From Amycolatopsis keratiniphila subsp. keratiniphila (GTDB lineage Bacteria > Actinomycetota > Actinomycetes > Mycobacteriales > Pseudonocardiaceae): a stretch of 64,000 nt of DNA. The stretch covers positions 225,177 through 289,176 of the forward strand of contig NZ_LQMT02000022.1 in assembly GCF_001620365.2 (NCBI RefSeq). The letters run 5' to 3'. Made by a program: the position numbers and the translations under genes. Of this stretch, positions 7,980 through 15,873 are shown piece by piece. Position 1 is the first letter of the stretch, and the number at the start of each line of letters is the position of its first letter. The notes under the pieces were generated by a model, which saw nothing but the letters and a program-made list of their open reading frames with translations, ran no database searches and had not been told where the DNA came from.

Positions 7980-8105
7980 ATGCCAAAACACGCCCACGAT
8001 GGCCACGTGTCCGCCATCCTGGAGTCCTCGCCGATCCGCTCGGTGGGCGAAGGTGCCGTCGCGCTGTTCCTGCGCCGTGGACGTTTGGGCTCTCCGCCCG
8101 CGTAG
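7980..8105 (+). CDS. Possible 41-codon small ORF
   Basis: ATG 7980 to TAG 8103-8105 reads MPKHAHDGHVSAILESS... ending LFLRRGRLGSPPA. It lies 46 nt ahead of the dioxygenase gene and could be a leader peptide. There is no strong ribosome binding site, and the coding evidence is only its open frame. It resembles no leader family I can name with confidence. Confidence 0.25.
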   Translation: MPKHAHDGHVSAILESSPIRSVGEGAVALFLRRGRLGSPPA

Positions 8106-8151
8106 CTCCTCATCTCGCCAAGTCGTCCGACGGTGAATCAAGGGAGCCCCC

Positions 8152-9084
8152 ATGTCCATCGAACTGCCCGACCGTGTCCGTCTCCGCCCCGCGACCGTCC
8201 CCGACGGCGGAATCCTCGAAGGGCCGCGCCTGCTGCGGCGCTTGCCGGAAGGTGCCGAGGAGCGCCCGTACGAACTTTTCCCGCTACGCCCGCTGGGAAG
8301 GGTGATCGGCGCCGAGATCGGCGGCGTCGACCTCGCCCGGCCGCTGACGCCGGAGCTCCACGCCGAGCTGAACCGCGCGCTGCTGGAGTGGAAGGTGCTG
8401 TTCTTCCGCGATCAGGACATCACTTCGGCGCACCAGCGCGCGTTCGCCGCCAACTGGGGCGAACTGGAGACGAACCCGTTCATCCCGACGGGGGAGACCG
8501 AGGACACCACGCGGTTCGCCCGGTCCGCCACCATGCCCGCGTTCGAGAACATCTGGCACGTGGACGTCACGTTCCGGCCCGCGCCGGCGCTCGGTTCGGT
8601 CCTGCGGCTGATCGAGGTCCCGCCGGTGGGCGGCGACACGATGTGGGCCGACATGGCCGCCGCCTACGACAACCTGCCCGAAGACGTCCGCGAACGCGTC
8701 GACGGGTTGACCGCGGTGCACGACTTCATCCCCGGCTTCGACCGCTTCTCCGATCCGGAACTCCTGCTGTGCCACCAAGACGCGTTCCCGCCGGTCGAGC
8801 ATCCGGTCGTCCGCACGCATCCGGAGACCGGACGCCGCACCCTCTTCGTGAACCAGGCCTTCACGACGCACATCGTCGGCATCGACCGCGACGAGAGCGA
8901 CAGGCTCCTGCGGTACCTGTTCAGTCGGGCGCATATCCCGGAGTTCCAGGTGCGCTTCGCCTGGCGGCCGGGTTCGGTGGCCTTCTGGGACAACCGCGCC
9001 ACCCAGCATTACGCCGTCAACGACTACCACCCGTACGCGCGGGTGGCCGAACGCGTCGCCATCGCGGGCGACCGGCCGTTCTGA
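8152..9084 (+). CDS. TauD/TfdA-family Fe(II)/2-oxoglutarate dioxygenase
   Basis: 310 aa from ATG 8152 behind AAGGGAG. The metal triad of the family is present: His136 and Asp138 in WHVDVTF, and His286 in TQHYAV. Arg297 or Arg301 near the C-terminus would bind 2-oxoglutarate (RVAERVAIAGDRPF). These enzymes hydroxylate a substrate while oxidising 2-oxoglutarate to succinate; taurine and related sulfonates, or aryloxyalkanoates, are typical substrates. No sulfonate transporter lies next to it, so the substrate is open. An additional N-terminal ~45 residues precede the conserved core. Cytoplasmic. Confidence 0.88.
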   Translation: MSIELPDRVRLRPATVPDGGILEGPRLLRRLPEGAEERPYELFPLRPLGRVIGAEIGGVDLARPLTPELHAELNRALLEWKVLFFRDQDITSAHQRAFAANWGELETNPFIPTGETEDTTRFARSATMPAFENIWHVDVTFRPAPALGSVLRLIEVPPVGGDTMWADMAAAYDNLPEDVRERVDGLTAVHDFIPGFDRFSDPELLLCHQDAFPPVEHPVVRTHPETGRRTLFVNQAFTTHIVGIDRDESDRLLRYLFSRAHIPEFQVRFAWRPGSVAFWDNRATQHYAVNDYHPYARVAERVAIAGDRPF

Positions 9085-9145
9085 GCGTCCCCATGACGGG
9101 TGATCGTCGAGGCGTGTTCACTCGTACCTGTGTGACGATGTGGCC

Positions 9146-9373
9146 ATGGGCATCAACTTCGATGAATTGAAGAACAAGGCCACCGACGCTCTCCGCGAGC
9201 ACAACGACAAGATCGAGGGCGGCCTGGACAAGGCGGCCGACTTCGCCAAGTCGAAGTTCTCCGGTCACGACTCCCAGATCGACTCGGGTGTCGAGAAGGC
9301 GAAGGGGTTCATCAACAAGTTCGACGACACCCCCGACAACCCCCAGCCCCAGAACCCGCCGCAGGGCCAGTAA
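9146..9373 (+). CDS. MT0933-like small antitoxin family protein
   Basis: About 75 aa; start chosen at the second ATG (9146), which follows ATG 9140 within two codons. The sequence MGINFDELKNKATDALREHNDKIEGGLDKAADFAK matches the Lys/Asp-rich, amphipathic helical MT0933 (Rv0909) family, which is annotated as a putative antitoxin. The C-terminus (DDTPDNPQPQNPPQGQ) is disordered. No toxin gene is adjacent, so a solitary or non-toxin role is as likely. It is convergent with tyrA, with a shared terminator between. Confidence 0.75.
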   Translation: MGINFDELKNKATDALREHNDKIEGGLDKAADFAKSKFSGHDSQIDSGVEKAKGFINKFDDTPDNPQPQNPPQGQ

Positions 9374-9385
9374 CCCCCTCCCGCA

Positions 9386-9441
9386 TTTCGTCCTCTGAAC
9401 GCGGTACTTGCACACGCAAGGACCGCATTCAGAGGACGAAA
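9386..9441. terminator. Long imperfect hairpin between convergent genes
   Basis: The arm starting TTTCGTCCTCTGAA (9386-9411) pairs with the arm ending TTCAGAGGACGAAA (9416-9441) with few mismatches across a short loop. It lies between the antitoxin-like gene and the tyrA stop and can act in both directions. Confidence 0.65.
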
Positions 9442-9445
9442 CGCG

Positions 9446-10423
9446 TCAGGAGACCTCGCCGATCGCGGTGTCACCCTCGATGGCCGTGATCCGGCCGCCG
9501 CGCTCGCCGAGCGCGATCAGGCCGTCGCGCGCGTCCGGGGCGCTCAGGCTGACCCGCACCCCCGCGCGTTCCGCGTCCTTGCTGGCCGCAAACGCTTGCG
9601 CGCCCTCGTGACCCGCGTTGACCGTCACCGCGAGACCACCTGTCGACGCCAGCGAACCCCGCGCGGCGCCCAGCCGCCCGAGCGCCTCGTCGACGATCGG
9701 CAGCAGCGCGTCCCGGTTGCCCTCGGTCATCGCCCGCACCAGCGCCGGGCTCGACCCGGCCACCCGCGTGCCGTCCGTATAGGACCCGGCGGCCAGCGAC
9801 ATCGCCAGCGGCCCGCCCTGCGCGCCGATCGTGGCCAGGATGGCCGCGAAGATATGCGGCAGATGCGAGATCCGCGCGACCGTCTCGTCGTGCGAGTCCG
9901 CGGGCAGCGGCACGACGTGCGCGCCGACGTCCAACACGAGCTGGGCGACCTCCGCCCACGCGGTCAGATCGGTGTCGTGTTCGACGCCCAGCACCCACGC
10001 CGCGCCGCCGAACAACGCCGGATTGCTCGCCTTCCAGCCGGAGTTCGCCGTCCCGGCCATCGGATGCCCGCCGACGAACTTCGCGTACGGCGCGCGGCGC
10101 CGGACCGAGTCGAGCACCGGCCCCTTCACGCTGGTCACGTCGGTGAGCACGCAATGCCCGGCGACCCGCGAAACGGTACGAAGCACCTCTTCGACCGCGG
10201 GCAGCGGCACCGCGAGCACGATCATCGCGTCCCGCTCAGCCGCCTTGCTCAGCGCCGCTTCGACCTGCGTGGTGACGTCGAAACCCGCTCTGCTGGCGGC
10301 GTCCGCGTCAGCTTCGGAGGTCGTCGCCCCGAACGTGGTGCGGCCGATCGAATGCGCCGCGCGCAGCAGCGAACCACCGATCAACCCGAGCCCGATCACG
10401 CATACGTCCCGCACAAGGCTCAT
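9446..10423 (-). CDS. tyrA: Prephenate dehydrogenase
   Basis: 325 aa from ATG 10423. The N-terminal Rossmann motif VCVIGLGLIGGSLLRAA binds NAD(P), and the TyrA signature GGHPMAGTANSGW lies mid-protein with a helical C-terminal dimerisation domain. It oxidatively decarboxylates prephenate to 4-hydroxyphenylpyruvate in tyrosine biosynthesis. The final ~60 residues (ALGERGGRITAIEGDTAIGEVS) resemble an appended regulatory tail seen in actinobacterial TyrA. Upstream of the gene lies an intergenic hairpin. Cytoplasmic. Confidence 0.88.
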   Translation of the reverse strand: MSLVRDVCVIGLGLIGGSLLRAAHSIGRTTFGATTSEADADAASRAGFDVTTQVEAALSKAAERDAMIVLAVPLPAVEEVLRTVSRVAGHCVLTDVTSVKGPVLDSVRRRAPYAKFVGGHPMAGTANSGWKASNPALFGGAAWVLGVEHDTDLTAWAEVAQLVLDVGAHVVPLPADSHDETVARISHLPHIFAAILATIGAQGGPLAMSLAAGSYTDGTRVAGSSPALVRAMTEGNRDALLPIVDEALGRLGAARGSLASTGGLAVTVNAGHEGAQAFAASKDAERAGVRVSLSAPDARDGLIALGERGGRITAIEGDTAIGEVS

Positions 10424-10534
10424 CCTGCCATCTAGGTGGCCACTCGTCAGAGCTTGTGGGCGGAGCTGGAGCCGCATGTCCAACGCACACGACGCGTGAA
10501 CCCGCCCTGGCCGAAGGCCTCGCTATCGCGGCGG

Positions 10535-10584
10535 CAGGGCGCCCTGTCCACCTTCGTGAGGGTGGTTGATCAGGGAGCGCCCTG
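10535..10584 (-). terminator. Nested hairpin downstream of fadH
   Basis: CAGGGCGC (10535-10542) can pair with GCGCCCTG (10577-10584), enclosing a second CCACC/GGTGG stem. It lies just past the fadH stop and upstream of tyrA, and is the likely fadH terminator. No U-tract is visible. Confidence 0.5.
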
Positions 10585-10622
10585 TCGACGTCGATCGCGA
10601 ACGCGGGTTCACCGCCGGAAAT

Positions 10623-12641
10623 TCAGAGAGCGGCGGCCAGGCGGGTTCCCTGATCGATCGCCCGTTTGGCGTCCAGTTCGGCCGCGACGTCCGCGCCGCC
10701 GATCAGGTGCACCGGCAATCCGGCCGCCCGTAGGTCGTCGACGAGGTCGCGCACCGGCTCCTGTCCCGCGCAGACGACGACGGTGTCGACGTCGAGCACA
10801 CGCGGCTTGTCACCGACGGTGATGTGCAGGCCGTCGTCGTCGATACGCTCGTAGGCGACCCCGGTGAGCTGCTCGACGCGTTTGGCCTTCAGCGCGGCCC
10901 GGTGGACCCAGCCGCTGGTCTTGCCCAGCCCCGCGCCGATCCCGGACTTCTTGCGCTGCAGGAGGAACACCTGCCGTGGTGACGGCTCGACCTTCCGCTC
11001 GGTCAGCCCGCCCGCGGCCCGCTCGGGATCGGTGACGCCCCATTCGGCCATCCACGCGTCCAGATCGAGCGCGGGGGAGGTGGCGTGCGTCAGGAACTCG
11101 CTGACGTCCACGCCGATCCCGCCCGCGCCGATCACGGCGACCTTGCCGCCCACCGGTTTCCCGTGCCGGACGACGTCCACATAGGACAGAACCTTGGGGT
11201 GGTCGATGCCGGGGAGCGACGGCACCCGCGGTTTCACGCCGGTGGCCAGCACGACCTCGTCGAACCCGGCGTCGATCAGGTCGGCGGCGGCGACGCGCGT
11301 GCCGAGACGCACCTTGACACCGGTGACCTCCAGTCGCCGCGTGTAGTACCGGATGGTCTCCGCGAACTCTTCCTTGCCCGGGATCTTGCGCGCGATCCCG
11401 AACTGGCCGCCGATCTCGTCGTCGGCTTCGAAGAGTTCGACCGCGTGCCCGCGTTCGGCGAGGCCGGTCGCGGCCGCGAGCCCGGCAGGACCGGCGCCGA
11501 CGACGGCGACGCGTTTGGTCTTGCGGGTGGGCGAAAGCGTCAGCGTGGTCTCGTGGCCCGCGCGGGGATTCACCATGCAGGACACCAGCTTCCGCTTGAA
11601 AGCGTGATCGAGGCAGGCCTGGTTGCACGCGATGCAGGTGTTGATCTCGTCCTCGCGCCCGGTCTCGGCCTTGCGGATCCACTCCGGGTCGGCGAGGAAC
11701 GGCCGCGCCATCGACACCAGGTCGGCGTCGCCGCTCGCCAGCGCCTCCTCGGCGACCTCGGGCATGTTGATCCGGTTCGACGTGACCACCGGGATCCCGA
11801 CGTGCGGCTTGAGCTTCCCGGTCACCCAGGTGAAGGCCGCGCGCGGCACGGACGTCACGATCGTCGGCACCCGCGCCTCGTGCCAGCCGATACCGGTGTT
11901 GATGATCGTCGCGCCCGCCTCTTCGACCTCCTTGGCCAAAGCGACGACGTCTTCCCAGCTTTGCCCGCCCTCGACGAGGTCCAACATGGACAACCGATAG
12001 ATGATGATGAAGTCCTCGCCAACCGCTTCCCGCGTGCGGCGCACGATCTCGACCGCGATCCGCCGCCGGTTTTCCGCGCTGCCGCCCCATTTGTCGGTGC
12101 GTTTGTTGGTCCGCTCGGCGAGGAACTGGTTGATGAAATAACCCTCCGAGCCCATGATTTCGACGCCGTCGTAACCCGCTTCCTTGGCCAGGAAGGCACA
12201 ATCGGCGAACGCGCGGATCTGGCGCAGCACACCGTATCCGGAAAGGGCCCGCGGTTTGAAGGGGTTGATCGGCGCCTTGATGCCGGACGCGGAAACGCTC
12301 AGCGGGTGATAGGAATACCGGCCGGCGTGCAGGATCTGGAGCGCGATCTTGCCGCCCGCCTCGTGCACCGGATCGGTGAGTTGCTTGTGCGCCTTGGCTT
12401 CCGCGCGCGTCGACAGCTTCGACGCCAGCGGCAGGAGCCAGCCCGTCCGGTTCGGCGCGAAGCCACCGGTGACGATCAGCCCGACGCCGCCGCGGGCGCG
12501 TTCGGCGTAGTACTCGGCCAGTTGCGGGAAGTGTGCTTCCTTGTCCTCGAGGCCGGTGTGCATCGAGCCCATGATCACCCTGTTGCGCAGGGTGGTGAAG
12601 CCGAGATCGAGGGGGGACAGCAGGTTCGGGTACGGGCTCAT
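10623..12641 (-). CDS. fadH: NADPH-dependent 2,4-dienoyl-CoA reductase (FadH-like, old yellow enzyme + Fe-S + FAD)
   Basis: 672 aa from ATG 12641. The first ~330 residues form a FMN TIM barrel (LLSPLDLGFTTLRNRVIMGSMHTGLED, catalytic-type YFINQF). A [4Fe-4S] cluster follows with Cys336, Cys339, Cys343 and Cys355 (CIACNQAC...C). The rest is an FAD/NAD(P) flavoprotein domain with GAGPAGLAAA and GAGGIGVDV motifs. The enzyme reduces 2,4-dienoyl-CoA intermediates of unsaturated fatty acid oxidation. It is the usual length for FadH. It lies 9 bp downstream of a PadR regulator on the same strand, so it is likely a regulated pair. Cytoplasmic. Confidence 0.9.
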   Translation of the reverse strand: MSPYPNLLSPLDLGFTTLRNRVIMGSMHTGLEDKEAHFPQLAEYYAERARGGVGLIVTGGFAPNRTGWLLPLASKLSTRAEAKAHKQLTDPVHEAGGKIALQILHAGRYSYHPLSVSASGIKAPINPFKPRALSGYGVLRQIRAFADCAFLAKEAGYDGVEIMGSEGYFINQFLAERTNKRTDKWGGSAENRRRIAVEIVRRTREAVGEDFIIIYRLSMLDLVEGGQSWEDVVALAKEVEEAGATIINTGIGWHEARVPTIVTSVPRAAFTWVTGKLKPHVGIPVVTSNRINMPEVAEEALASGDADLVSMARPFLADPEWIRKAETGREDEINTCIACNQACLDHAFKRKLVSCMVNPRAGHETTLTLSPTRKTKRVAVVGAGPAGLAAATGLAERGHAVELFEADDEIGGQFGIARKIPGKEEFAETIRYYTRRLEVTGVKVRLGTRVAAADLIDAGFDEVVLATGVKPRVPSLPGIDHPKVLSYVDVVRHGKPVGGKVAVIGAGGIGVDVSEFLTHATSPALDLDAWMAEWGVTDPERAAGGLTERKVEPSPRQVFLLQRKKSGIGAGLGKTSGWVHRAALKAKRVEQLTGVAYERIDDDGLHITVGDKPRVLDVDTVVVCAGQEPVRDLVDDLRAAGLPVHLIGGADVAAELDAKRAIDQGTRLAAAL

Positions 12642-12650
12642 CGCTGGTCC

Positions 12651-13187
12651 TTACGCATCGTGGTGGAATGCCCGGAGTACTTCCTCGAGCCACTCGACGT
12701 GGCCTTGTTCGGTTCGGATTCCTCCGCGCAGCACGAGGAACTGGTGCAACGACTGTCCACTGAGGACGCTGGGGTCGGGGAAGTCGCGCTTCTCGATCAG
12801 CAGGTACGCGTCGAGCTGTGCCGCGTGCGCGTCGCGATGCCGGGTGACCTCGGCGGCGACGGCGGCCGGATCGCCGAGGGTCGCGCCGCGGATCTTCACG
12901 GCGAGCTCCCTGGCGGTGGCCGACGGATCGGGTTCGGCGAGCCAGCGGGCGAGCTCGGTCCGCCCCGCGTCGCCGACGGTGTACACCTTCTTGTCGGGTT
13001 TCCCGGACTGCGCGACCTGGTCGACGGTGACCCAGCCCGCGTCCTCCATTCGCTTGAGGACGCGGTAGATCTGCTGGTGGGTGGCGCTCCACCACAGCCC
13101 GATGGACTTCTCGAAGCGGCGCGTCAGCTCGTAGCCCGAGCCGGACCGCTCGGACAGGGAGACCAGGATCGCGTGCTCCAGTGCCAT
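12651..13187 (-). CDS. PadR family transcriptional regulator
   Basis: 178 aa from ATG 13187. Residues 1-75 form the PadR winged helix (MALEHAILVSLSERSGSGYELTRRFEKSIGLWW..., QIYRVLKRMEDAGWV). The C-terminal region (residues ~90-178) matches the effector/dimerisation domain of larger PadR proteins. Two copies of a near-palindrome, TGCACCTAGTTGCA and a variant, overlap its 5' end and are the likely operator, implying autoregulation. It is cotranscribed with the fadH-like gene, so that enzyme is the probable target. The inducer is unknown; the fadH-class substrate suggests an unsaturated or aromatic acid. Confidence 0.85.
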   Translation of the reverse strand: MALEHAILVSLSERSGSGYELTRRFEKSIGLWWSATHQQIYRVLKRMEDAGWVTVDQVAQSGKPDKKVYTVGDAGRTELARWLAEPDPSATARELAVKIRGATLGDPAAVAAEVTRHRDAHAAQLDAYLLIEKRDFPDPSVLSGQSLHQFLVLRGGIRTEQGHVEWLEEVLRAFHHDA

Positions 13188-13216
13188 GCACCTAGTTTCA
13201 TATGCACCTAGTTGCA
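13187..13216. promoter_or_regulatory. Tandem PadR operator half-sites
   Basis: TGCACCTAGTTTCA (13187-13200) and TGCACCTAGTTGCA (13203-13216) are tandem near-palindromes centred on CTAG, 16 bp apart. They overlap the padR start codon region. PadR binding is inferred from position. Confidence 0.5.
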
Positions 13217-13243
13217 CGGCAAGGCGACGCGCGTCACAAAGCG

Positions 13244-13292
13244 CGTGAAGGCCCCCTTCGATGCGCCTAACGCAATGAAGGGGGCCTTCACG
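13244..13292 (-). terminator. Perfect 16-bp hairpin downstream of methyltransferase gene
   Basis: CGTGAAGGCCCCCTTC (13244-13259) and its exact inverse (13277-13292) enclose a 17-nt loop that itself contains GCG/CGC. Position fits a terminator for the methyltransferase gene ending at 13304. AAGGGGGCC palindromes of this type recur in Amycolatopsis intergenic DNA to my knowledge. Confidence 0.7.
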
Positions 13293-13303
13293 TACTTACA
13301 GGG

Positions 13304-14146
13304 TCACGGCTTGCGGGCGATACCCCCGATGACGCGCGACTCCGACGGCGAAGCGGCGAAGATCGTCTTCTCGTCCGGGTGCCACGCCGGCGCGTAGACC
13401 AGGCCCGGCTCCAGCAGAGGCCAGCCGCCGAAGAAGCGCCGGAACTCGTCCATGGTGCGCAGGAAACCGGGGTTCGTCGTGGTCTCGTAGTACTCGAGGA
13501 TGTCCAGCAGTGCTTGCCGTTCCTCGTCGTTGGCCGGGTTCTCGTTGGTCATCTGCGAGAGCACCAGCAGCGAACCCGGCGCGAGCCGGTCGCGGTAGAA
13601 GTCCAGCAGCCCGTCCGGGTCCTGCTCGTCCTTGATGAAGTGCATGACCGCGTTGATCACCAGCGCGATCGGCTCGCGGACGTCGATGATGCCGGAGTCC
13701 ATCACCCGGGCCCAGAGGTCCTCGGGATCGAACAGATCCGCCGCGATCGCGTGGTGGCGGTCCGGGTCGGCGGTGTCGGCGAGCAGCAGTGTCGAATGCG
13801 CGAGCGCGATCGGCTCGTTGTCGATGTAGAGGACGTGCGTGTCCTCCTGCGGCCGCGCCTCGTCGGCGACCTCGTGCACGTTGCCCGCGGTCGGCAGCCC
13901 GGAGCCGATGTCGACGAACTGCTTGATGCCCTGTTCGGCGCAGTGCCGCACGGCCCGGCCGAGGAACTGCCTGCTGGTCTTGCAGTAGTCGCCCATGAGC
14001 GGCAGGCGCTCACGCACCTTTTCGGCGAAGTTGCGGTCGATGGCGTAGTGCGTGTCGCCGCCGATGAAGTAGTCGTAGACGCGGGCCGCGGACGGCCGGT
14101 CCAAGCTGTTCTCGACGGCCTTGAGCGCCGCGTCGTGATCGATCAT
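13304..14146 (-). CDS. SAM-dependent methyltransferase, DUF574 type
   Basis: 280 aa from ATG 14146; the in-frame ATG 14152 two codons upstream overlaps AAAGGG, which serves better as a ribosome binding site for 14146. It belongs to the S-adenosylmethionine-dependent DUF574 (PF04672) family found almost only in actinobacteria: RVYDYFIGGDTHYAIDRNFAE at the N-terminus, the SAM-binding loop FVDIGSGLPTAGNVHEVA, and VLYIDNEPIALAHS with a conserved Asp at the second strand. Substrates are largely unknown. The gene is downstream of ohrR on the same strand. Confidence 0.85.
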   Translation of the reverse strand: MIDHDAALKAVENSLDRPSAARVYDYFIGGDTHYAIDRNFAEKVRERLPLMGDYCKTSRQFLGRAVRHCAEQGIKQFVDIGSGLPTAGNVHEVADEARPQEDTHVLYIDNEPIALAHSTLLLADTADPDRHHAIAADLFDPEDLWARVMDSGIIDVREPIALVINAVMHFIKDEQDPDGLLDFYRDRLAPGSLLVLSQMTNENPANDEERQALLDILEYYETTTNPGFLRTMDEFRRFFGGWPLLEPGLVYAPAWHPDEKTIFAASPSESRVIGGIARKP

Positions 14147-14179
14147 CGTCATCCCTTTGTCCGCGCCGGAAATCCCATG

Positions 14180-14647
14180 CTAACCGGCCGGGACGTAGGC
14201 CTCGCGGTAGGCGTTGACGGATTCGGTCAAGCGATCGAGCTCCGCGCGGGTGCGGGCGAGACCGGCCGCGTCGAGCCCCATCGCGTCGCCGATGATCTTC
14301 GGGATCCCGCTCGCGCGTTCCCTGAGCGCGGCGCCGTCCCCGGTCAGGCTGATGCGCACGGACCGCTCGTCGTCGGCCTGCCGGACGCGCTGGACCAGTC
14401 CGGACTTCTCCAGCCGCTTGAGCAGCGGGGACAGCGTGCCGGAGTCGAGGTTCAGCACGGTGCCGAGCTCCTTGACCAGCCGCTCGTCCTCCTCCCAGAG
14501 CGCGAGCATCACCAGATACTGCGGATAGGTCAGGCCCAGATCGTCGAGCACCACGCGATAAAGCGCGGTCACGGCCCGCGATGCCGCGTAGAGCCCGAAG
14601 CACAGCTGATCGTCCAGGCACAGCGAGCCGGTGTTGTCCGTGGGCAT
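14180..14647 (-). CDS. ohrR: OhrR-type MarR redox regulator
   Basis: 155 aa from ATG 14647, chosen because GAGGAGG lies just upstream. The sequence closely follows Bacillus OhrR: LCLDDQLCFGLYAASRA places Cys16 at the peroxide-sensing cysteine position, and LTYPQYLVMLALWEEDERLVKELGTVLNLDSGTLSPLLKRLE gives the winged helix. Organic hydroperoxide would oxidise Cys16 and release DNA. The partner gene divergent from it is a hydrolase, not an Ohr thiol peroxidase, which is unusual for OhrR. It overlaps a palindromic operator in the shared promoter. Cytoplasmic. Confidence 0.8.
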   Translation of the reverse strand: MPTDNTGSLCLDDQLCFGLYAASRAVTALYRVVLDDLGLTYPQYLVMLALWEEDERLVKELGTVLNLDSGTLSPLLKRLEKSGLVQRVRQADDERSVRISLTGDGAALRERASGIPKIIGDAMGLDAAGLARTRAELDRLTESVNAYREAYVPAG

Positions 14648-14727
14648 CGGTCCTCCTCGTCCCCATGGTGCGTCGATCATGCCGCAGATCGCCACTTGAG
14701 TGGGCTAAATCTCCTTGAGTACATTTT

Positions 14728-14741
14728 AGTTGTGCACAACT
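14728..14741. promoter_or_regulatory. Palindrome AGTTGTGCACAACT (probable OhrR operator)
   Basis: A perfect 14-bp palindrome in the divergent region between ohrR and the hydrolase gene. Its symmetry and position suit a MarR/OhrR dimer controlling both genes. The sequence differs from the classical TACAATT-type OhrR box. Confidence 0.5.
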
Positions 14742-14791
14742 GAGTTGCGAGCTACCTTTGCCGTATCGACTTCGGAACCCAGGAGGCAGAA

Positions 14792-15742
14792 ATGACCGCC
14801 AACCCGCACAACCTGGCCCTCGAACCGGCCGCGCAGGCCTTCGTCGAGGCCACCGCCACGCCGCCGTTCCTCTTCCAGCTGCCGCCGGAGGAAGGACGCA
14901 AGGCCGTCGACGAGGTCCAGGGCGGCGACGTCGAGCTGCCCGCCGCGGACGTCGAGACCACGCACGTGGACGGCGTCGAGGTCCGCATCGTGCGGCCGCA
15001 AGGCGTGACCGGGCCGCTGCCGGTGATCGTCTACATCCACGGCGCAGGCTGGGTCTTCGGGAACTTCCACACCCACGAGCGCCTGGTCCGCGAACTCGCC
15101 GTCGGCGCGGGCGCGGCCGTCGTCTTCCCCGAATACGACCGCTCGCCGGAGGCGCGCTATCCGGTCGCCATCGAGCAGAACTACGCCGTGGCGAAGTGGG
15201 TCGCCGAGCACGGCGCCGAAAACGGGCTGGACGGCACGAAGATCGCGATCGCCGGAGACTCCGTCGGCGGGAACATGACCGCGGCGCTCACCTTGCTCGC
15301 CAAGCAGCGCGGCGACGTCGCCTTCCGTCAGCAGGTGCTCTTCTACCCGGTCACCGACGCGAGCTTCGAGACCGAGTCCTACCAGCGGTTCGCCGAGGGC
15401 TACTTCCTCGCCCTCGACGGCATGAAGTGGTTCTGGGACCAGTACACGACCGATCCGGCGCAGCGCGCGGAAATCACCGCGTCGCCGCTGCGGGCGAGCC
15501 TCGACGAGCTGGCCGGGCTCCCGCCCGCGCTGGTGATCACCGCGGAGGCCGACGTCCTGCGCGACGAAGGCGAGGCGTACGCCGCGAAGCTGCGTCAGGC
15601 CGGTGTGCCGGTGACGGCCGTGCGGTACCAGGGCATCGTCCACGACTTCGTCATGCTCAACACGTTGCGCGGCACGCATGCCGCGGAAGCCGCGATCAAG
15701 CAGGCGATCGGCGTGCTGCGCACAGCTCTCGAGTCTGAGTAG
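14792..15742 (+). CDS. Alpha/beta hydrolase (hormone-sensitive lipase family)
   Basis: 316 aa from ATG 14792 behind AGGAGGC. The oxyanion motif HGAGW begins at His83. The catalytic triad fits Ser157 in GDSVGG, Asp254 in AEADVLRDEG and His284 in IVHDF. Enzymes of this family cleave short-chain esters. Its neighbour ohrR is divergent, so expression may respond to oxidative stress or to the enzyme's substrate. It ends 14 nt before a strong hairpin terminator. Cytoplasmic, no signal peptide. Confidence 0.88.
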   Translation: MTANPHNLALEPAAQAFVEATATPPFLFQLPPEEGRKAVDEVQGGDVELPAADVETTHVDGVEVRIVRPQGVTGPLPVIVYIHGAGWVFGNFHTHERLVRELAVGAGAAVVFPEYDRSPEARYPVAIEQNYAVAKWVAEHGAENGLDGTKIAIAGDSVGGNMTAALTLLAKQRGDVAFRQQVLFYPVTDASFETESYQRFAEGYFLALDGMKWFWDQYTTDPAQRAEITASPLRASLDELAGLPPALVITAEADVLRDEGEAYAAKLRQAGVPVTAVRYQGIVHDFVMLNTLRGTHAAEAAIKQAIGVLRTALESE

Positions 15743-15756
15743 TCAGGAACCTGGTT

Positions 15757-15786
15757 TGTCCAGGGTGACACGCGTCACCCTGGACA
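15757..15786 (+). terminator. 13-bp stem, 4-nt loop hairpin
   Basis: TGTCCAGGGTGAC (15757-15769) pairs exactly with GTCACCCTGGACA (15774-15786) around ACGC. It lies just downstream of the hydrolase stop and is its likely terminator. Confidence 0.75.
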
Positions 15787-15873
15787 ACACTTTCCGGTGG
15801 TCGCACGTCTCTTGATCCAGTTGTGGGAATGCGGTGCGGGGGCGTGCCGCGGCCGGAGAGGGACACGATCGCC

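Noticed and set aside
10810..13191. 793-codon minus-strand frame in another frame over fadH and padR
   Set aside because: FadH and PadR motifs account for both genes in their own frames.
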